From an uncultured Clostridia bacterium (GTDB taxonomy: Bacteria > Bacillota > Clostridia > RUG12999), in NCBI GenBank assembly GCA_946555455.1, contig CAMNSU010000006.1, positions 1 through 64,000 of the forward strand: a DNA stretch of 64,000 bases, given 5' to 3'. A program made the position numbers and the translations under genes. Below, piece by piece: positions 43,008 to 51,366 of the stretch. The notes under the pieces are model-generated. The model had not been told where the DNA came from and ran no database searches. It saw nothing but the letters and a program-made list of their open reading frames with translations. Each line of letters starts with the position of its first letter. Position 1 is the stretch's first letter.

Positions 43008-43714
43008 GTGAGTATTCAAAAGAATTCCTTGAATTATTAGAGTCGGTGACTGCCAAAAGGCCACGCACGGTCATTCAACATATTCTCAAAAACGGCTATA
43101 TTACATCTCAGGAATTGAAGGATGTTTATGGATATAACCATCCCCCAAGAGCTGTTCGGGATGTAAGAGAATATGGCATACCTCTTATTACCTATAGAGT
43201 TCAAGGGGCAGATGGCAGAAGTATTGCAGCATATAAATTTGGTAATCCAGCAGATGCTAAAAAGACTCTTTCTAAATCGGCGGGTCGGACAGTTCTTTCA
43301 AAGGTGTTAAAACAAGCTTTGATTGAGAAATACGGTGCAAAATGCTTCATTTATCTTGAAGAAATGGATGCGGGTGTTTTACAAGTTGACCATCGAGTTC
43401 CCTATGAAATCGGTGGAGAACATGATGAAAAGGATATTGATTATTTCATGCTTCTTAGCCCCTCAGCAAATAGAGCGAAGTCATGGACATGTGAACATTG
43501 TATAAATTGGGAGAAAAAGGACAAGGGCTTTTGTTTGCGTTGTTTTTGGGCACATCCCGAAGACTATGACCATGTTGCTGAACGGGTCGAAAAGATTGTT
43601 TCGATCATATTTACAGGGGATGAAATAGAAGACTATAATAGGCTGGTTAGTTTATCTGGCGAAGAGGCAGCACAAGCAACTATTAAGAAAATTTTACATG
43701 AGCACTTGAAATAA
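43004..43714 (+). CDS. HNH-type putative type II restriction endonuclease
   Basis: The 236-residue protein has an N-terminal winged-helix-like part (~15-75: VIQHILKNGYITSQELKDVY) that may recognise DNA, and a C-terminal HNH nuclease. The nuclease part has LQVDHRVPYEIGGE with H130, then SPSANRAKSW and the zinc-type cysteines CEHC...CLRC (~163-183). It directly overlaps the methyltransferase gene, the usual layout for a restriction-modification pair. No type II enzyme is recognised by name. A cofactor-independent or mobile HNH enzyme is a less likely alternative. Confidence 0.8.
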   Translation: MSEYSKEFLELLESVTAKRPRTVIQHILKNGYITSQELKDVYGYNHPPRAVRDVREYGIPLITYRVQGADGRSIAAYKFGNPADAKKTLSKSAGRTVLSKVLKQALIEKYGAKCFIYLEEMDAGVLQVDHRVPYEIGGEHDEKDIDYFMLLSPSANRAKSWTCEHCINWEKKDKGFCLRCFWAHPEDYDHVAERVEKIVSIIFTGDEIEDYNRLVSLSGEEAAQATIKKILHEHLK

Positions 43715-43995
43715 AGAAATGCATTTAAGCTATTTATAAACGAGCTATATAGATATATACAATTTGAGTTGGAACATATTGCTATTATCCACAGCTATTT
43801 GAGCGAGTGTTATCAAAGCCGATAACAAAATGATAACATTAGCCCATATAGGCAGGATAATATGGATACATCAAATAATCAAAAGCACCACGAATATGAC
43901 AGAGAATAATCTCTAAACAAAATTGATTAGACTTTGTCGAGTGGGAATTGTATACAGTTTGCACCACGATATTAAAACGGTAGGAGGAACATGGA

Positions 43996-44847
43996 ATGGA
44001 TGAAAAACAAAAAAACATGCTGGAACTCGTTGCGTATAAAATCCGCCGGCATGTATTGGAAGGCGTATTCAGCGCCGGATGCGGACATCCGGGCGGCTCA
44101 CTTTCCATTGCTGATATTTTGGCGGTTTTATATTTTGATGAAATGCATGTAGACCCCAAAAATCCGGCATGGGCGGATCGCGACCGGTTCGTTTTGTCAA
44201 AAGGGCATTGCGCGCCCGCGCTCTATGGCGCATTAGCAGAAAAAGGGTTTATTCCCGTGGAGGATCTCAAAACGCTGCGCAAAGCGGACAGCTATCTGCA
44301 AGGACACCCTGACATGCGCAAAATTCCCGGCGTGGATATGTCCACCGGTTCTCTCGGGCAGGGCATCTGCTGTGCAAACGGCATGGCAATCGCCGCAAAA
44401 CTCGACCAAAAATCCTACCGTGTCTATACCATTTTAGGAGACGGCGAACTGGAAGAAGGGCAAGTATGGGAAGCGGCTATGTTTGCCGCCCACCACAAAC
44501 TGGATAATTTGACCGCGTTCGTTGACCTCAATCTACTGCAAATCGACGGCGATGTGCGCGACGTCATGAATCCCATGCCGGTTGATGAAAAGTTTAAGGC
44601 ATTTGGCTGGAATGTGATTTGCGTGGACGCACATGATTTAACCGCCCTGCGCGGCGCGCTGGATCAGGCAAAACAATGCAAAGGCAAACCCACTGTCGTC
44701 ATTTGTAAATCCATCAAAGGGAAAGGCGTTTCTTTCATGGAAAACGAAGCCTCATGGCACGGCATGGCGCCCAATCAGCAGCAATATGAAACAGCAATTG
44801 CGGAAATTGACGCAAAAATCCATCAGCTTTCCGCTGCAATGGCATAG
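43996..44847 (+). CDS. Transketolase, N-terminal (thiamine diphosphate-binding) subunit
   Basis: The 283-residue protein covers only the TPP-binding half: GHPGGSLSIADILAVLYF, LSKGHCAPALYG, and the TPP/Mg motif GDGELEEGQVWEA ending in NLLQIDG. TAGGAGG precedes the ATG. The pyrimidine-binding half is encoded separately 96 bases downstream, a split form common in Clostridia and Archaea. It moves two-carbon units between sugar phosphates in the non-oxidative pentose phosphate pathway. TTGTATACAG at 43948-43957 upstream resembles a palindrome before pflB. The 281 bases between the HNH gene and this start hold no other feature I can support. Confidence 0.93.
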   Translation: MDEKQKNMLELVAYKIRRHVLEGVFSAGCGHPGGSLSIADILAVLYFDEMHVDPKNPAWADRDRFVLSKGHCAPALYGALAEKGFIPVEDLKTLRKADSYLQGHPDMRKIPGVDMSTGSLGQGICCANGMAIAAKLDQKSYRVYTILGDGELEEGQVWEAAMFAAHHKLDNLTAFVDLNLLQIDGDVRDVMNPMPVDEKFKAFGWNVICVDAHDLTALRGALDQAKQCKGKPTVVICKSIKGKGVSFMENEASWHGMAPNQQQYETAIAEIDAKIHQLSAAMA

Positions 44848-44865
44848 CCTGACGTTTCTTTCTTC

Positions 44866-44891
44866 ATGCGCTTATTCGGCGGCAAGCGCAT
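44866..44891. other. Hairpin in the gap between transketolase halves
   Basis: ATGCGCTT pairs with AAGCGCAT across 10 bases. There is no U-tract, so it may adjust mRNA stability or the subunit ratio. Confidence 0.4.
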
Positions 44892-44943
44892 GTGACCGGT
44901 CAATTTTTGCCGCGCTGCCGCCGGCGGCGGAATGGAGTGAACT

Positions 44944-45879
44944 ATGGCAGACATTAAAAAAGTTGCAACCCGTGAGGCATACGGGAATGCACTGAAAGAA
45001 TTTGGCGAAAAATATGATATTGTCGTTCTGGATGCAGACCTTTCCAAGTCCACCAAAACAGACGGCTTTAAAAAAACATATCCCGACCGTTTTGTCAACG
45101 TTGGTATTGCTGAGGCAAACATGATGTCCACTGCGGCAGGTATTGCAAGCTGCGGCAAAACCGTGTTTGCAAGTTCTTTTGCAATTTTTGCGGCGGGACG
45201 TGCCTTTGAACAAGTGCGCAATTCCATTTGCTATGCCAACCTGAATGTGAAAATCGGCGCGACCCATGCCGGTATTTCCGTTGGCGAAGACGGCGGAAGC
45301 CATCAAGCAATTGAAGATATTTCTCTCATGCGCAGCATTCCTAATATGACAGTTATCAATCCGGCAGACAGCGTGGAAGCGCGCGCTGCAGTGGAAGCGG
45401 CAATTTTGCATGACGGTCCTGTCTATCTGCGGTTTGGACGGCTGGCGACGCCTGTTATCTATGACGCAGAAAATTATACCTTTGAACTGGGCAAAGGCAA
45501 ACAACTGCGCGACGGCAGCGACGTGGCTATTATCGCCACCGGACTGATGGTGCCGGAAGCGCTGGACGCAGCCGACGCTTTGGCGCAGGAAGGGATTCAT
45601 GCACGCGTCATTGATATTCATACGATTAAACCGATTGACAAGGATATTATTGTCAAAGCAGCAAAAGAAACCTCTTTCATTGTCACTGCGGAGGAACATT
45701 CCATCATTGGCGGTCTGGGCAGCGCCGTTGCGGAAGTGCTCTGCGAAAATGCGCCGGCGAAGCTGGTGCGTATTGGTGTGCAAGACGAATTCGGTCGTTC
45801 CGGCGACCCCTATGTGCTGCTGAAAGAATATGGACTTTCGGCGGAAAACATTGTCCACCAAGTGAAAGCGAATCTGTAA
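44944..45879 (+). CDS. Transketolase, C-terminal (pyrimidine-binding) subunit
   Basis: This 311-residue protein starts ADIKKVATREAYG and has DADLSKSTKT, FVNVGIAEANMMSTAAGIA, GISVGEDGGSHQAIEDI and the glutamate needed to activate thiamine in the NVGIAEAN block. The last domain (~190-311) is the transketolase C-terminal Rossmann-like fold. GGAATGGAG precedes the ATG. It forms a heterotetramer with the N-terminal subunit. Confidence 0.93.
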   Translation: MADIKKVATREAYGNALKEFGEKYDIVVLDADLSKSTKTDGFKKTYPDRFVNVGIAEANMMSTAAGIASCGKTVFASSFAIFAAGRAFEQVRNSICYANLNVKIGATHAGISVGEDGGSHQAIEDISLMRSIPNMTVINPADSVEARAAVEAAILHDGPVYLRFGRLATPVIYDAENYTFELGKGKQLRDGSDVAIIATGLMVPEALDAADALAQEGIHARVIDIHTIKPIDKDIIVKAAKETSFIVTAEEHSIIGGLGSAVAEVLCENAPAKLVRIGVQDEFGRSGDPYVLLKEYGLSAENIVHQVKANL

Positions 45880-45890
45880 TATTGCAAGTA

Positions 45891-45919
45891 AAACCACCAA
45901 TGAATAAAGTGGTGGTTTG
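45891..45919. terminator. Hairpin after the transketolase operon
   Basis: AAACCACCA pairs with TGGTGGTTT. A second, stronger hairpin follows. Confidence 0.6.
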
Positions 45920-45935
45920 CTCCTACTAAAAGCGC

Positions 45936-45977
45936 AAAAAAGCATTGGCGAGGGTAAAACAGCAGCCAATGCTTTTT
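45936..45977. terminator. Bidirectional terminator between transketolase and SGNH genes
   Basis: AAAAAGCATTGGC pairs with GCCAATGCTTTTT. Confidence 0.85.
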
Positions 45978-46035
45978 GTAATTTCGGCAATCTTTTAACA
46001 TAGGGAAATCAAACCTATGCCGTATTGCGTCTTGC

Positions 46036-47160
46036 TTATGCGCCGCAAAATTTGTTTAACAGTTCTCCCACGGCAGCGCCGATGACATTCGCCATACGAA
46101 TCATACCCAAATCATTGGGGTGGCAAGCGTCTACGGTGCAGGAATCCCGATGTTCTCCTGCGAACAGGCTTTCGCCGTCCACAAACCGAATCCGTTTGTC
46201 GCCTGCACGGACTGCCTCATGATATACATTCTGCACAATTTCCCGCCGTCTGATATCCTCGCCATTTTCCGGATTGAAACTGGGACGGCTCACCAAAACA
46301 ATGGGAAGCGCCGGCTGCGCCCGCCGAACTGTCTGAATCAGCGGCCCCAGCGTGTTTTCCAAATGCTCCGGCGTAGGTGCGTTATAGTCATAGTCGCATA
46401 CAAAAACGGACATATCCATTGTAGCAAGATATTCCGCTATAGCCGGTTCTCCCTTCGCATTGCCCGAAAAACCAAGGTTGACAAAATCGCAGTTATACCG
46501 CCTTGAAATCACCGCCGGATAGGTATTGCCAGGTCGGCTGGCACAAAGTCCGTGCGTGATGGACGAACCGTAAAACACCACGGGTGTTTGATAGTGATAC
46601 GGCACGCCTTCCGTCAATTCCGCTCCGCTTTCTATACCAATTCCCACCCGTTCCACTGGATTATGAATCGGAAAATGTATCATAAAAGAACGCATTTTTG
46701 CTTCCGGCAATTCCACCTCTGCCTGATAACCCGACGCCATGTCAACAGGCGGCATAAATGTCCGCAGATAAGTCGTTTGGCTGCCGACCGTTTCATATAA
46801 ATCAAATCCGGCGTTTCCTGTAAGCGCCATGCGCTCAAACCGGTTTATCGACGGCATAAACGACCGCAATACGATGCGCCGTGAATTGGTTGCAAAACGC
46901 ACCCTGCCGCCTGTCGTACACCAATTCAATTTTGACACGCCCTCGCTTACCGTTTGCGCAATTTCCGGCGGCATACGGTGAAATTGCTCCGTCTCCTGCG
47001 GCTGATATAATCCGTATATCTGAAACGGTTTTGTCCGCACATCTCGAAATGTAATCCTCTGCATATTGCCTGCCTGCGATACCTTCAAATTGGCATCCAA
47101 CGCTGCGGCATCCATTTTTTTTGCCGAACCGGGACACTCTTTTTTCTGTTCTTCCTGCAT
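46036..47160 (-). CDS. SGNH/GDSL-family hydrolase (probable carbohydrate esterase)
   Basis: This 374-residue protein lacks a signal peptide. After an N-terminal beta-sandwich (~35-185) the SGNH domain shows block I GSSITHG (Ser nucleophile ~198), block II LGFSGNAKGE (Gly, Asn) and block V DACHPNDLG (Asp, His). This two-domain form is common for esterases that remove acetyl or other acyl groups from sugars or small molecules. Start choice: GGAG ten bases upstream and a good promoter. It is a single gene bounded by a terminator. Confidence 0.88.
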   Translation of the reverse strand: MQEEQKKECPGSAKKMDAAALDANLKVSQAGNMQRITFRDVRTKPFQIYGLYQPQETEQFHRMPPEIAQTVSEGVSKLNWCTTGGRVRFATNSRRIVLRSFMPSINRFERMALTGNAGFDLYETVGSQTTYLRTFMPPVDMASGYQAEVELPEAKMRSFMIHFPIHNPVERVGIGIESGAELTEGVPYHYQTPVVFYGSSITHGLCASRPGNTYPAVISRRYNCDFVNLGFSGNAKGEPAIAEYLATMDMSVFVCDYDYNAPTPEHLENTLGPLIQTVRRAQPALPIVLVSRPSFNPENGEDIRRREIVQNVYHEAVRAGDKRIRFVDGESLFAGEHRDSCTVDACHPNDLGMIRMANVIGAAVGELLNKFCGA

Positions 47161-47217
47161 TGGTCTGCAACTCCTTTTTCATGCGGAGACGATGTATCTC
47201 CCGCTTTCATACGCGCT

Positions 47218-47246
47218 ATTATATACCGCGGCAACAAAAAAGTCAA
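47218..47246 (-). promoter_or_regulatory. Promoter of the SGNH hydrolase gene
   Basis: Minus-strand TTGACT (47246-47241), 17-bp spacer, TATAAT (47223-47218). Confidence 0.8.
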
Positions 47247-47418
47247 CCTATTCTTTTTTCACATTATCTGCAATTTCACAGTTTTTTCATTTCTTTGTAT
47301 AAAACATCGCATTCCGAAAGGATAAAAGCGCACTGAAGCAAAAAATTTGCCGCAATGCGCCGCCCCAAACTGTTTCATTATCATTCTGTTTATAACGGAT
47401 AGAATATCCTCTGGTTTT

Positions 47419-48759
47419 TTATAAATAATGTGATATCCGCTGCGCAATTCTCCCAATGCGTTTGTAGGTCATTATTTTACAAATAAAATCTGTCACACGC
47501 CCATATTTGCGATACAACAGATTAAACAACAAATAGGAGGCTCTTTGCTGTTTGTTCTCCGGCATTCTTTTCAGTATATTTTTCAGACTATAAATCTGTT
47601 GATATATCCATATGTAGCCGTGATATAATTCTTGCGCCGTCATGCCGGCCGGCTGAAACACAACATTTGCCGTGTTATATCTGGATAAATCATCAGATAC
47701 AATGCGTCCCTCTTTTTTTAATTTATCATATAATACCGTGCCTGGATATGGCGTCAAAATATGAGAGGTTACTGTTTCAATTTTGTTTTTCACAATCCAG
47801 TCCAGCGTCAGCCGGAACGTTTCAGGGGTATCGCCGTCAAGTCCAAATACAAAACTTCCGTTAATCATGATTCCTCTGTCATGAATCGCGTGTACCGCCT
47901 GCTCATATTGGGCGGTGTTATTTTGTATTTTATGAACATTGTCAATGGACGATGGGCTAATGCTTTCAAATCCGATAAATAAACTCCGGCAGCCGCTTTC
48001 TTTCATTAAATCCAGCAGACTTTCATCATCAGCAACATTGATTGACACTGCCGCATTCCATTGAATCCCCATCGGCTTGATGGTTTCTAAAAACGCTCTT
48101 GTCCATGCAGGATTTCCGGCAAAATTATCGTCAATAAACATAATATGTTTCGAGCCAACCGCTTTGATGTCCTGCAAAACATCCTCAATCTTACGATTCA
48201 CATACATGCGCTGCGCCGCACTGTTATAGCAAAAATCGCAGCGAAACGGGCAGCCCCTGCTGGTATGAATCACATTGCAATATAAATATTGTTCTTTCTT
48301 CAGAGAATCATAAGCCGGAGAAACAATATCTTCTCCTTTAAATGCTTTGTCGCACCTATATATTTTTTTCAGCTGCCCATGTTCATAGTCCGTTACAATG
48401 TCAGTCCACGTTCCCTCTGCCGCGCCCACGCACAGCACATCAAAACAATCCTTTGGAACCGTATCATACGCAGTTGTTATGTGGATACCGCCTGCAACCA
48501 CAACCACGCCTTTGCGCCGAAATTTTTCAGCAATTTCCACCGCTCTGGGCATTGTATCTACTGTGACAGAGATACCGACAATATCGGGCGAATCGTCATA
48601 GTGAATGTCTTGAATGTTTTCATTTTCCAGCACAACAGTATGCCGGTCCTGAAGAATATGAACAACTGTTAAAAGTCCGAGCGGCGGCGCCATATGGATT
48701 TTGATATCCGTATCCATGGGTCTTTTTATCATCTTAGGCTGTATTAATTTTATGTACAT
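47419..48759 (-). CDS. B12-binding radical SAM protein (BchE-like)
   Basis: The protein has 446 residues from the ATG at 48759, six bases after GAGGTG; an in-frame GTG nine bases earlier lies inside that site. The N-terminal ~140 residues form a cobalamin-binding fold, but I do not see the classical DxHxxG, so base-off His binding is doubtful. The radical SAM cluster motif is CPFRCDFC (C-x3-C-x2-C), followed by FIDDNF and FGLDGDTPE. Such enzymes methylate unactivated carbons or rearrange substrates in natural product, lipid and cofactor routes. The gene stands alone, so the substrate is not indicated. Confidence 0.88.
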   Translation of the reverse strand: MYIKLIQPKMIKRPMDTDIKIHMAPPLGLLTVVHILQDRHTVVLENENIQDIHYDDSPDIVGISVTVDTMPRAVEIAEKFRRKGVVVVAGGIHITTAYDTVPKDCFDVLCVGAAEGTWTDIVTDYEHGQLKKIYRCDKAFKGEDIVSPAYDSLKKEQYLYCNVIHTSRGCPFRCDFCYNSAAQRMYVNRKIEDVLQDIKAVGSKHIMFIDDNFAGNPAWTRAFLETIKPMGIQWNAAVSINVADDESLLDLMKESGCRSLFIGFESISPSSIDNVHKIQNNTAQYEQAVHAIHDRGIMINGSFVFGLDGDTPETFRLTLDWIVKNKIETVTSHILTPYPGTVLYDKLKKEGRIVSDDLSRYNTANVVFQPAGMTAQELYHGYIWIYQQIYSLKNILKRMPENKQQRASYLLFNLLYRKYGRVTDFICKIMTYKRIGRIAQRISHYL

Positions 48760-48799
48760 GATATCCACCTCATATACTTCTTTTGCAAATAATATCCCA

Positions 48800-48843
48800 T
48801 GCCCTCTTAGCCTTCAAGTCCATTTTTTATAAAAAAGTTCCTG
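48800..48843. repeat. Third, partial copy of the tRNA-Leu downstream repeat (R3)
   Basis: The sequence TGCCCTCTTAGCCTTCAAG through TTATAAAAAAGTTCCTG matches R1 and R2 with small changes, then diverges. 48844-49079 contains several hairpins (for example GATTTTTG/CAAAAATC) and no gene. Confidence 0.7.
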
Positions 48844-49079
48844 TGGAACTTATCGAAAACACAGCAAAACCAAGGACTTTCAAGTGCGCGAAGCGCACAA
48901 ACCCGAAAAAGGTTGTTAGCCAACAAAGCGCCAGCGAACGCGTTTATACCCCTTCAGGGCATAGGCAAGTGCGCTGAGCGACTTGGCGTGACCTTTTTCG
49001 GAAAAGAAGGAACGACGGAGCATGTGACTGATTTTTGTGCAAACAAAAATCGGAACGAAGCAAAGTCTGTTCCGACGTG

Positions 49080-49167
49080 GTGCCCTCTTAGCCTTCAAGT
49101 CCCTCTTTTTTATAAAAAAGTTCCTGCAGCTTCGCTGCAAGAACTTTCCGGTAGCAAAGGAGGGGAC
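49080..49167. repeat. Second copy of tRNA-Leu 3' end plus terminator (R2)
   Basis: It is nearly identical to 49281-49367, including the terminator hairpin and the last ~18 bases of the tRNA gene (GTAGCAAAGGAGGGGAC versus GTGCAAAGGAGGGGAC). The copies are ~200 bp apart. This layout resembles tandem attachment-site duplication or local amplification. Confidence 0.8.
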
Positions 49168-49280
49168 GCGCCTTGCTCCCGCAATTCGCATTGCTCGGCG
49201 ACCATACCCTTCGGTATGGTGCCCGCCTGCGCACCACGTTCGCTGGAAGCTTGCCACCGGCAACCTTCCTCTCCGCTCTC

Positions 49281-49367
49281 GTGCCCTCTTAGCCTTCAAG
49301 TCCCTCTTTTTTATAAAAAAGTTCCTGCAGCTTCGCTGCAAGAACTTTTTGGTGCAAAGGAGGGGAC
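49281..49367. repeat. First copy, covering the true tRNA-Leu 3' end and terminator (R1)
   Basis: It carries the functional tRNA 3' end and the hairpin terminator. 49168-49280 between R2 and R1 is a string of short hairpins (ACCATACC/GGTATGGT and others) with no gene. Confidence 0.8.
49315..49347 (-). terminator. Terminator of tRNA-Leu
   Basis: Minus strand: AAGTTCTTGCAGC-GAA-GCTGCAGGAACTT followed by a T-run. Confidence 0.85.
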
Positions 49368-49434
49368 TTGAACCCCCATGGATTGCTCCACACGCCCCTC
49401 AAACGTGCGCGTCTGCCGGTTCCGCCACCTTTGC
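49350..49434 (-). tRNA. tRNA-Leu (GAG)
   Basis: Type II tRNA with acceptor GCAAAGG/CCTTTGC, anticodon stem CACGT/GCGTG, loop TTGAGGG (anticodon GAG), a long variable arm, discriminator A and encoded CCA. Confidence 0.93.
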
Positions 49435-49540
49435 ATATCAATTAGATTGTAACAGTATTATTATACCATACAAGATTGATTTGTCAAGAGATAAAACCAT
49501 TTTTTCTTTTAACTCGGAAGAAATCTAATATTTTTAAATC

Positions 49541-49580
49541 GAAACAGTGTGCATGAGAACCACTTCATACACACTGTTTC
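49541..49580. terminator. Terminator after the malic enzyme gene
   Basis: GAAACAGTGTG pairs with CACACTGTTTC across ~18 bases. Confidence 0.75.
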
Positions 49581-49607
49581 TATCTATTCTTCACATTTTA
49601 TATACCT

Positions 49608-50780
49608 TTAGAGTCGGGCAACACCCGTTTTGCGCGCCGCTTCTGCCACTGCTTTTGCCACTGCCGACGTCACCGCTTTGTTAAACGGATCCGGAATGAT
49701 ATAATCCGCTGCCAGTTCTCCCTCCGATACAATCTCTGCAATTGCTTTTGCTGCCGCAATCTTCATTTCATCATTAATATCGCTTGCCCGAACGTCCAAT
49801 GCACCGCGGAAAATACCAGGGAATGCCAAAACATTGTTAATTTGGTTTGGGAAATCGCTGCGACCTGTTCCCATTACCTTCACACCTGCCGTTTTCGCTT
49901 CCTCCGGCATGATTTCCGGTACCGGATTTGCCATTGCCAACACAATGGGGTCTTTCGCCATTGATTTCACCATCTCCGCTGTCAAAACGCCCGGCGCTGA
50001 TACACCGATAAACACGTCAGCCCCTTTGATAACATCTGCCAATTGTCCCTTCTTCTGTTGTTTGTTAGACAATTTTGCCATCTCTGCTTTCACGGCATTG
50101 AGATTTTCGCGACCTTCATAAATAGCTCCTTTTGTATCGCACAGAACCGCGTTTTTCAGTCCCATTTTCATCAGCAATTTTGTAATTGCAATACCCGCCG
50201 CGCCGCTGCCATTGACAACCACTTCCACTTCGGACATGTCTTTTCCCACCAGTTTCAGTGCGTTCATAATACCTGCTAGCGTCACAACGGCTGTCCCATG
50301 CTGGTCGTCATGGAAAATCGGAATATCACATACTTCCTTCAATTTTTGTTCAATTTCAAAGCAACGCGGCGCAGCAATATCTTCTAAATTAACGCCGCCG
50401 AAAGAGCCTGCCAGCAGTCTGACCGTATTCACGATTTCATCAACATCTTTTGAACGGATACACAGCGGAAACGCATCCACGCCGCCAAATTCCTTAAACA
50501 GTACGCATTTTCCTTCCATCACAGGCATACCCGCTTCCGGTCCAATATCCCCCAGTCCCAGCACAGCCGTTCCATCTGTTACAACTGCCACTAAATTGTG
50601 GCGTCTGGTATATTGATAGGATAAATCCACATCATCCTGTATGGCTTTGCAAGGTTCCGCCACACCCGGCGTATAAGCAATTGCCAAATCAGCTTTATCC
50701 GCTACCTGTGCACGGCTTACTACTTCAATTTTGCCCTTCCATTCCTCATGTTTCTGCATTGCCAATTCCTGATTGGTCAT
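49608..50780 (-). CDS. NAD(P)-dependent malic enzyme
   Basis: The 390-residue protein has the short bacterial malic enzyme layout: KADLAIAYTPGVAEPC (~29-44), VTDGTAVLGLGDIGPEAGMP (~66-85), the metal site FHDDQHGTA (~161-169) and the Rossmann loop VVNGSGAAGIA (~187-197). It decarboxylates malate to pyruvate in the cytoplasm, feeding the pyruvate formate-lyase encoded divergently next to it. There is no phosphotransacetylase-like extension of the MaeB type. AGAGGAGG precedes the ATG. Confidence 0.95.
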   Translation of the reverse strand: MTNQELAMQKHEEWKGKIEVVSRAQVADKADLAIAYTPGVAEPCKAIQDDVDLSYQYTRRHNLVAVVTDGTAVLGLGDIGPEAGMPVMEGKCVLFKEFGGVDAFPLCIRSKDVDEIVNTVRLLAGSFGGVNLEDIAAPRCFEIEQKLKEVCDIPIFHDDQHGTAVVTLAGIMNALKLVGKDMSEVEVVVNGSGAAGIAITKLLMKMGLKNAVLCDTKGAIYEGRENLNAVKAEMAKLSNKQQKKGQLADVIKGADVFIGVSAPGVLTAEMVKSMAKDPIVLAMANPVPEIMPEEAKTAGVKVMGTGRSDFPNQINNVLAFPGIFRGALDVRASDINDEMKIAAAKAIAEIVSEGELAADYIIPDPFNKAVTSAVAKAVAEAARKTGVARL

Positions 50781-50893
50781 CCCGCATCCTCCTCTTTTTC
50801 AAACAGACATTAACGCTATCAATCTTCAAAAGTTGTTTACGCCATGGAGATTGATTCTGTCATCTTTTTTCATAATCTTTTACGTTCTTTTTT

Positions 50894-50922
50894 ATTATAC
50901 ACATTTATGCCATGCTTGTCCA
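50894..50922 (-). promoter_or_regulatory. Promoter of the malic enzyme gene
   Basis: Minus-strand TGGACA (50922-50917), 17-bp spacer, TATAAT (50899-50894), with a ~110-base leader. 50923-51135 shows nothing else I can name. Confidence 0.65.
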
Positions 50923-51135
50923 TAGTGAAAACGTCAGATTTTGCGGAAATTTCTATATTTGTGCACCATTGCCAAGGAATCGTTACCATTCCCGCTATTT
51001 TCTCTTTTTTCTGCTTCGGCACATTCTAAAAAAAGAACATTTCCGCATTCCAATCACAGTCTAACACTCCCAATTTCCTTTATTCATCGTCATTTCAAAA
51101 TATATACTAAATTGGTATGATAATAGAAGGATATT

Positions 51136-51145
51136 TTGTATACAA
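51136..51145. promoter_or_regulatory. Palindrome TTGTATACAA upstream of pflB
   Basis: A perfect 10-bp palindrome, similar to GntR-family operators. TTGTATACAG occurs upstream of the transketolase operon. Function is inferred. Confidence 0.35.
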
Positions 51146-51171
51146 TTTCCCCTAGGCAGGAAACAGAAACT

Positions 51172-51294
51172 ATGGTATAATAGTCATATGGTGACTATTA
51201 TAGAATAAAAAGCGCCGCCGAATTGTTTCATCGCTTCGCTCGAAACCGGCGATGCGCAAAATTATACCAGTCCGCGCTGCGGACATGGTATAAT
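51172..51294 (+). repeat. Triple-hairpin element, copy A (before pflB)
   Basis: Hairpin 1 is TATAATAGTCA/TGACTATTATA. Hairpin 2 is a GCCG..GTTTC/GAAAC.GGC stem. Hairpin 3 is ATTATACCA.TCCGC/GCGGA..TGGTATAAT. Both outer hairpins carry TGGTATAAT, an extended -10. The element ends 73 bases before the pflB start and points toward it. Confidence 0.75.
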
Positions 51295-51366
51295 AGTCAT
51301 ATAGTAAAAAACCAATTGTATATCGTTTATTTTTATAGATATTTCAGAAAAGGAGTGTTCCTATCA

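Noticed and set aside
44844-44858. Match of the transketolase gap to the TA-flanked element end (TAGCCTGACG)
   Set aside because: Only about 13 bases agree and no matching inverted end or internal stems follow; chance is likely.
43996-45879. Transketolase or pyruvate dehydrogenase E1-type alternatives for the split pair
   Set aside because: The GHPGGSLS, SKGH and GDGELEEG blocks are those of transketolase halves, and no E2 or E3 gene is nearby.
44872-45990. Minus-strand 372-residue frame
   Set aside because: It is antisense to the transketolase C-terminal subunit and has no ribosome site.
48800-49367. Possible CRISPR array
   Set aside because: There are only three repeats, 44-88 bp long, with unequal spacers of ~110-240 bp and no cas genes. 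The repeats include a tRNA end and a terminator.
49037-49528. Plus-strand frame containing RRGLEPPWIA
   Set aside because: It is the antisense of tRNA-Leu and its repeats; the motif is a known tRNA artefact.
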